Positions 33,405 through 38,319 of a stretch of DNA of 38,319 bases are shown piece by piece. The translations under genes were made by a program, and so were the position numbers. Numbering within the stretch: position 1 is the first letter of the stretch; each line of letters begins with the position of its first letter. Source of the stretch: Pseudomonadota bacterium. GTDB taxonomy: Bacteria > Myxococcota_A > UBA9042 > GCA-2863065. The notes below the pieces were generated by a model. It saw only the letters and a program-made list of their open reading frames with translations, did no database searches and was not told the DNA's origin. Location of the stretch: the NCBI GenBank assembly GCA_005776585.1, contig SXOX01000316.1:1-38319 (forward strand), read 5' to 3'.

Positions 33405-36400
33405 CTAGGCGCCAACGGTGAGCCGCTTGCGGCCCGCCTTGCGCAGGCCCAGTCGAATGAAGCCGAACAGCACGAACGCCAGCGGCAGGGCCAGCGTGAG
33501 CCCGTACTTCACCGCGTTCTGCTTGCCCTGGGTCATCACCTTGAGCGGCCGGTCGGTGAACTTCTTCTCTTTGCCGCGAATCTCGATGAGGCCTGAGTCA
33601 CCCGACATCCAGTCGAACAGGCCAAACAGGACGTCCACGCTCTGCTGCCAGAACTCCGACTGCTGACCGGGGAGCTGGGTGAGCGTGCGGTTGCCCAGGT
33701 GGATGGGGTTCTGCGGCCAGATGAAGCGGCCACGCGCGTTGATGAACCGCACGAAGTACGGCACGGCGGCGCCGAGGCCCGTCACCTTCTCCTGCGCGAT
33801 GGCGCCCAGGTTGAAGCCGTCCAAGATGCGCGACGGGCTCACGTTCTCGATGCCGAGGTTGGACCCGAGCACCACGATGTTGACGGGCCCCTTGTCCACC
33901 TGGGGACGCTCCGGGTCCTCCTTCTTCGGGGGACGGGGCGGCTCACCCTCCTTGGGCGGCTTCTCCTCTTCCTTGGGACGCTCCGGACGCGGCTTGCCGG
34001 CGAAGAAGCTCGACGCGGACTTGGCCGTGGCCTGTACGGCGACGTGATGGGGACCCGTGACCTTCTCGGTGCCGATGGCCACCTGCAGCTGCTTCGGGTC
34101 GAGCACGAAGTCCTTGTCCTTGGCGACCGCCGCCTCGCTCGAGGTGATGAGCGGCTCGACCGACAGGCCCGTGTTGCCCGAGTCGATGGCCGAGAGGCTC
34201 GAGACGAACGGCAGGGTGATGCGCGAGAAGCCCGACACGAGAGGGTTGGTCGCCGAGAACTTCTCGAAGATGGGAAACGCCGGGTAGGCGTAGGTGGCCT
34301 TGTTGGGCAGCTCGCCGATGTTGGTCTGGGCGATGCTCACGGCGTTGATCTTGTTGTTGAGCGACTTGTCCGTCTCGAAGACGAGGTCCTTGCCGTTCTT
34401 GATGCCGAAGTGATGGAAGAAGCCATCGAGGTTGGTGTCCGTGGACTGGATCTTCGTCGTAAGCCGATACGGCGGCTTTTCATCCCACTGGTTGACGACG
34501 ACCTCGTAGTTGTTGAGCAGGAACATGACGGGCTTGCCAGTCATGATGAACTGGTCCACGTCGTAGAGATCGATGTCCTTGAACGGCTTCCGTGGGCCGT
34601 AGATGACGAGGGCGTCCACGTCGTCGCCGATGCGCTTGCCGGCCTCGACCTTCACGACGCGATAGCCCCGTGACAGGAAAAAGTTGCGGAAGGCCTCGGC
34701 CGTCTGATTGGCAGCCTCTTCGAGCTGCCGGATGTCGTCGACGGCCTTCTTCATGAACGGCTGCTGCTCGAAGGCCTGCGCGAGCTCCTTGGGGATCTTG
34801 GACTCGGTCTCGGCGAACGGGCAGAACTCCTCGTGGCCGCACAGGAAACCAATGTTCTTACGGCCCGGCGAGTCCTTGAGCGTGTTGTAGAGCTGACCGA
34901 TGTCGGACTTGAGGTCCTCGAAGGTCTTTAGGGCCGCCATCGGATCCGGCAGGCCGATATCGCCGATCTTGTCGGTACCGGCTCGACCGAGGGCCTTCTG
35001 CATGCCAGCCGACTTCTGCGCCTTCTTCGGCGGGCGCGGCGGCTGCGGCGCGGCAGGGCCCGGCGGAGGCGTCGCAGGCGGAGCGCCTCCTTCGGGCGAC
35101 GGCGGGGCGGACGGAACGGGAGCGCCTCCTTCGGGCGACGGCGGGGCGGACGGAACGGGCGCGCCACCCTCGGGTGCCGAGGGCGGAGCGGCACCACCGC
35201 CGTTGAGCTTCTCGAGCGACTCGCGCAGCACCTCGCGGAACTGCCCCGGAGGCATGGTGTTCATGACCTCCTGAATCTTGGCGGCGCTCTCCTTGTCACC
35301 GAGCTCGGCGAGGCCATACGCCGCGACGAACTTCACCGTGGGGTTCGGATCGGCGAGCAGCGCCTTGAGCCGGTCCTGGCCGGTCTTGTTCTCGATGAGG
35401 TAGGCGGCCGCCATGCGCCGGACCTGCCAATCCGCGTCCTTGAGGAACGGGTCCAGCGCCGAGACGTCGACCGGGATCTTGAGCTGCATGGCCAGATCGA
35501 GGGCCACCTCACGGACGGTAGGGTCTGCGTCCTTGAGCGCCTTCTGGATCTCCTCGCCCGCCTGGTCGCCAGCGGCCTGGGCGATGAGCTGCACCGCCAC
35601 CGCGCGGACCGTGGGCTCCGCGTCATCCAACCCACGACGCAAGGCCGCGACCGTCTGCTGAAGCGCGGGACCGGCCGCGATGGGTGGCTGACCCTCTTGG
35701 CTCGGCGCGATCCACCCGGCCAACACGCGCAGTGCGGCGGTTCGGGCAGAGACCTCGGGGTGCTCGAGCAGCTTGACCAGCCGATCCAGCAACATGGGGT
35801 CCTGCTTGCCATTGACGAGGCTCGCGAGCCAAGCGCCGTAGAAGCCGTCGAACCACGCGAGGCGATCGAGCAGCGTGCGCATGTGCTCCTTGCTGAGCGC
35901 CCGACCCTTGACGCCCTCGCCGGCGTCCTTGGTCAGCACGTCGCGCTGCGCCTTGATGAGCCCGGAGATCTTTCCGCAGGCGGCCTCGATCTGAGGCATG
36001 CCGGCAAAGAACGCGTCGATCTGCGCCTTGGTCTCCGACTGACCCTTCTGGATCTGCTCGACAATGCCGCCCTCCGCGTCGTCCTTCTTCTTCTCGGACT
36101 TGTCGTGCTTCTTGATGGCCTCCACGCACTTCTCGACCGACTCGTTGAGCTGCTTTCCCGTGTCGAGCAGGTCCTTGAGCACGCCCGAGGCCTCCTGCTT
36201 GGCCTGGAGTCGCAGGAGCGTCTTGGTGATGTCGTACTCGAACTTGAGCGGGTTCGTGATGGCCGGAATGGTCTCCTCCACGGTCCGGTAGTGCACCGAG
36301 AGCCCGATGAAGTACTTCTGGTTGAGCGCCTCCGGATCGGCGTCGCCCGCCTTCTCCGAGGGGATGCGCAGCTCCGCGAGGCCGAGCGCGCCGGCCTGCG

Positions 36401-36773
36401 TCTGGAGGTCGTCGCTGATGACGCGAATGGTGAGCTTGCCCTGGGAGGCCCGCTGGTACTCCTCGAGCTTGTCCTCGAGTTGCATCACGAGCTGGGGCGC
36501 GTTCTCGATGGGACCCGCGGGCCCAGCGAGCACCTTGGGCAGCTTCTTGGAGACGTAGAGTCGGAACTCGAGATCGGCCATCTTCTCGACGGCGCCGACC
36601 GAGGTGGCCGAAAGGCTATTGATGTTCCCCTCCGTCAGGTCGATGCGCGTGTAGCTCGAGGTGCCGATCCAGTTCACGCCGACGACGAGGCCCAATACGG
36701 CCACGATCATGACGGCCGCGTTGATACCTGAAGCGAGCTTCTTCTGTCCGAGCTGTTGTACGGTGTTTGACAT
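33405..36773 (-). CDS. GldG-like ABC transporter auxiliary protein with HEAT-repeat insert
   Basis: 1122 aa, about twice a typical GldG. TM1 (~20-40), then the GldG-type periplasmic domain with KKLPKVL and the FEYDITKTLLRL segment (~60-190). A helical stretch (~195-320) leads to at least five HEAT-like repeats (~325-520: PEVSARTAALRVLAGW, PTVRAVAVQLIAQA, PTVREVALDLAMQ, WQVRRMAAAYLIE, PTVKFVAAYGLAELG). A Pro/Ala/Gly linker (~525-590) includes two copies of a 13-residue unit. The second half contains the ABC-auxiliary fold (DALVIYGPRKPFKDIDLYDVDQFIMTGKPVMFLLN) and ends in a TM helix and basic tail. It follows the permease by 12 bp. The insert is unusual for GldG proteins. Confidence 0.85.
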   Translation of the reverse strand: MSNTVQQLGQKKLASGINAAVMIVAVLGLVVGVNWIGTSSYTRIDLTEGNINSLSATSVGAVEKMADLEFRLYVSKKLPKVLAGPAGPIENAPQLVMQLEDKLEEYQRASQGKLTIRVISDDLQTQAGALGLAELRIPSEKAGDADPEALNQKYFIGLSVHYRTVEETIPAITNPLKFEYDITKTLLRLQAKQEASGVLKDLLDTGKQLNESVEKCVEAIKKHDKSEKKKDDAEGGIVEQIQKGQSETKAQIDAFFAGMPQIEAACGKISGLIKAQRDVLTKDAGEGVKGRALSKEHMRTLLDRLAWFDGFYGAWLASLVNGKQDPMLLDRLVKLLEHPEVSARTAALRVLAGWIAPSQEGQPPIAAGPALQQTVAALRRGLDDAEPTVRAVAVQLIAQAAGDQAGEEIQKALKDADPTVREVALDLAMQLKIPVDVSALDPFLKDADWQVRRMAAAYLIENKTGQDRLKALLADPNPTVKFVAAYGLAELGDKESAAKIQEVMNTMPPGQFREVLRESLEKLNGGGAAPPSAPEGGAPVPSAPPSPEGGAPVPSAPPSPEGGAPPATPPPGPAAPQPPRPPKKAQKSAGMQKALGRAGTDKIGDIGLPDPMAALKTFEDLKSDIGQLYNTLKDSPGRKNIGFLCGHEEFCPFAETESKIPKELAQAFEQQPFMKKAVDDIRQLEEAANQTAEAFRNFFLSRGYRVVKVEAGKRIGDDVDALVIYGPRKPFKDIDLYDVDQFIMTGKPVMFLLNNYEVVVNQWDEKPPYRLTTKIQSTDTNLDGFFHHFGIKNGKDLVFETDKSLNNKINAVSIAQTNIGELPNKATYAYPAFPIFEKFSATNPLVSGFSRITLPFVSSLSAIDSGNTGLSVEPLITSSEAAVAKDKDFVLDPKQLQVAIGTEKVTGPHHVAVQATAKSASSFFAGKPRPERPKEEEKPPKEGEPPRPPKKEDPERPQVDKGPVNIVVLGSNLGIENVSPSRILDGFNLGAIAQEKVTGLGAAVPYFVRFINARGRFIWPQNPIHLGNRTLTQLPGQQSEFWQQSVDVLFGLFDWMSGDSGLIEIRGKEKKFTDRPLKVMTQGKQNAVKYGLTLALPLAFVLFGFIRLGLRKAGRKRLTVGA
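35081..35158 (-). repeat. two identical 39-bp tandem repeats in the GldG-like gene
   Basis: Units at 35081-35119 and 35120-35158 appear identical, with a degraded third copy beyond 35159. The unit encodes 13 residues (APVPSAPPSPEGG, in phase), so copy change would keep the frame. It forms the Pro-rich linker after the HEAT repeats. Confidence 0.8.
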
Positions 36774-36785
36774 GGTGTTGCTTCC

Positions 36786-37502
36786 TTACAGCCAGCGCCG
36801 GCTCTCGAGGCTGAACGTGCCCACGGTGACGGTGAAGGCCGTGACCGACAGGTAGAACAGGACGTCACGCGTATCGAGGATGCCCTTGGCGACGTTGGTG
36901 AAGTGGGCCTTGAACGACATGATCGCGAACGTGTCCCGGAGGCCCTCCGAGACGAGCGAGACGAGCGAGTCCACGCCATAGAACAAGCCGCAGATGAGGA
37001 CGGCGAGGATGAAGGCGACGATCTGGTTCTTGGTCCAGCAGCTCGTCATCAGGCCAATGCCGAGGTAGGCGAGGCCGACGAGCAGCAGGCCGAGGTAGCC
37101 GCCCTTGACCGCACCCCAGTCCAGCGGTCCGAGCGTGGAGATGACGATGGGGTAGACCAACGTCAGCAGGACCGTCACGACCAGGAACAGGAAGGCCCCG
37201 AGCAGCTTGCCCAAGATGAGCTCGACGTCTCGGATGGGGAGCGTGACGAGCAGCTCGATGGAGCCCGTGCGCTTCTCCTCGCTCACGAGCCGCATGGAGA
37301 TGGCGGGCAGCAGGAACACGAACAGGAACGGGCCCTGCTCGAAGAACTGCCGCATGGAGGCCTGCCCGTCGTCGAAAAAGCCGTCGACGAAGAAGAACAA
37401 GGCGCCCGCGATCGCGAGATAGACGGTGATTGCGATGTAGGCGATGGGCGAGTTGAAGAATGACCCGAACTCGCGCTTGCCAATGGCCCAGACGTTTCCC
37501 AC
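36786..37502 (-). CDS. ABC-2-type permease, GldF/NosY-like
   Basis: 238 aa with six TM segments. It starts GTG 37500-37502 after AGGGGG. The KREFGSFFNSPIAYIAI opening and the EEKRTGSIELLVTLPIRDVELILGK loop are the usual GldF/ABC-2 signatures; a final helix ends ESRRWL. It pairs with the ATPase upstream and the GldG-like gene downstream, so it forms the membrane channel of the complex. Substrate unknown. Confidence 0.92.
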   Translation of the reverse strand: MGNVWAIGKREFGSFFNSPIAYIAITVYLAIAGALFFFVDGFFDDGQASMRQFFEQGPFLFVFLLPAISMRLVSEEKRTGSIELLVTLPIRDVELILGKLLGAFLFLVVTVLLTLVYPIVISTLGPLDWGAVKGGYLGLLLVGLAYLGIGLMTSCWTKNQIVAFILAVLICGLFYGVDSLVSLVSEGLRDTFAIMSFKAHFTNVAKGILDTRDVLFYLSVTAFTVTVGTFSLESRRWL

Positions 37503-37529
37503 GTGATCCCCCTGTGTCAGCCGATGTGG

Positions 37530-38319
37530 CTAGTACTGCGTGAGCTGGTGGAAGATTTTCTCGAGGTCCATCACGTCGCGGCGAAGCTCCGTGAGCGTCC
37601 AGCCCTCGGCCTTCGCGATGCCCCAGATGGCCTCCGGCAGCGCGGCGCTCGAGCCGTCTCCTGCCGAGATCACCGCGAGGCGCAGCGTGTCCGCGTCGAC
37701 CTTGACGACCTCCACGTCCGTCACTCCCGGCAGCCCACGGAGCGCTCCCTGGACGCGCGCGGTGTCCGCGCCCCGGACCGTGAGCAGCGTGCGCGGCTTG
37801 TCGAGGCCTTGCCGCTCGAGCTCCTCGGCCGTGCCGTCGGCCACCTTCTTGCCGTTGGCGATGATGATCATGCGCGAGCACGTCATCTGCACCTCGGGCA
37901 GGTTGTGCGTGGACAAGATGATGGTGTGGTTCTGCCCGAGCTCCTTGATGAGCTTGCGGATCTCCACGATCTGATTGGGGTCGAGCCCCGAGGTCGGCTC
38001 GTCGAGGATGAGGAGCGGCGGATCGTGAATCATGGCTTGCGCGAGGCCGACGCGCTGGCGATAGCCCTTGGACAGCTCGCCGATGTCCTTCTGAACGACG
38101 GCCGTGAGGCCCGTGCGCTGGATCATGGTGTCGATGCGGCGCTTGCGCTCGCCACTCGGGATCTTGCGGACCTCGCAGCAGAACTTGAGGTACTCGACGA
38201 CACCCATGTCGGGATAGAGCGGCGCGTTCTCCGGCAAGTAGCCGATGTTTTGCCGCACGGCCAGGCTGTCCTTGAAGCCGTCATGTCCCGCGACGCGAAA
38301 GGTACCCGCAGTCGCCGAG
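37530..38319 (-). CDS. ABC transporter ATP-binding protein, GldA/NatA-like (5' end outside window)
   Basis: At least 262 residues; the frame stays open to the window edge (SATAGTFRVAGHD upstream of LAVRQNIGYLPEN), so the Met at 38258 is not the true start. The Q-loop region (IGYLPENAPLYPDMGV), signature LSKGYRQRVGLAQAM, Walker B LLILDEPTSGLDP and the H-loop (STHNLPEV) are present; Walker A should lie just outside. A C-terminal ~80-residue extension follows the ATPase core. It drives the neighbouring permease and starts the gldA-gldF-gldG-DUF4340 order. Confidence 0.95.
   Translation of the reverse strand, partial: SATAGTFRVAGHDGFKDSLAVRQNIGYLPENAPLYPDMGVVEYLKFCCEVRKIPSGERKRRIDTMIQRTGLTAVVQKDIGELSKGYRQRVGLAQAMIHDPPLLILDEPTSGLDPNQIVEIRKLIKELGQNHTIILSTHNLPEVQMTCSRMIIIANGKKVADGTAEELERQGLDKPRTLLTVRGADTARVQGALRGLPGVTDVEVVKVDADTLRLAVISAGDGSSAALPEAIWGIAKAEGWTLTELRRDVMDLEKIFHQLTQY

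Noticed and set aside
1..38319. tRNA, rRNA or CRISPR array
   Set aside because: No T-loop-like GTTCGA arrangement with cloverleaf arms, no rRNA-like stretch and no regularly spaced repeats were seen in the intergenic regions.

Overview
The window is 38.3 kb of high-GC DNA, densely coded with short gaps. Gene content and style point to a Myxococcota-like bacterium, perhaps Polyangia: large secreted TPR proteins, Cys-rich lipoproteins, a GldA/F/G-type ABC system next to a DUF4340 protein, many GTG starts and ATGA/GTGA overlaps. This placement is inferred from gene content only. No rRNA, tRNA, CRISPR array, phage gene or transposase gene was found.

Layout. (1) 1-600: the tail of a gene running in from the left and a small secreted protein. 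(2) 607-11754, minus strand: one apparent transcription unit behind a near-consensus promoter (11725-11754). It encodes two secreted TPR proteins, a membrane SGNH hydrolase and a polytopic GT-C-like membrane protein; the last three are joined by GTGA overlaps. (3) 11846-12839: a divergent pair of small envelope genes, a beta-barrel-like protein and a cytochrome P460-like lipoprotein. (4) 12836-17825: dnaA facing left and, across a 678-bp gap, the classic rpsB-tsf-pyrH-frr operon facing right. (5) 17955-22118: two overlapping lipoprotein genes (a Cys-rich protein, and a metallophosphoesterase-like/tetraheme cytochrome fusion), then trmL, an unknown gene and a beta-barrel gene, the last three translationally coupled. 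(6) 22031-22866, minus strand: a 246-aa exported protein and an unusual 47-aa small ORF overlapping its start. (7) 23066-25996: yebC-ruvC-ruvA-ruvB, the Holliday-junction processing cluster. (8) 26085-31285: a LolA-like periplasmic protein behind a palindromic operator candidate, a PIN-PhoH ATPase, a 595-bp non-coding stretch of lower GC, an APS-reductase-type cysH, a 183-bp fold-back (MITE-like) element, and a B12-binding radical SAM enzyme. (9) 31305-38319, minus strand: ABC ATPase (cut by the window edge), ABC-2 permease, GldG-like protein and DUF4340 protein.

How the genes work together. Regions 4 and 7 are housekeeping: replication initiation, translation, UMP kinase, ribosome recycling and recombination. 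Regions 2 and 9 look like envelope machines. In region 9 an ATPase and permease energise a system whose periplasmic parts are a GldG-like protein, here carrying an unusual HEAT-repeat and Pro-rich insert, and a DUF4340 protein. In region 2, TPR scaffolds, an SGNH hydrolase and a GT-C-like protein suggest modification or export of a surface glycan. The least expected items are the fold-back element, the 47-aa ORF whose last third echoes a motif of the next protein, the GldG-HEAT fusion, and two palindromic operator candidates between 26043 and 26869.
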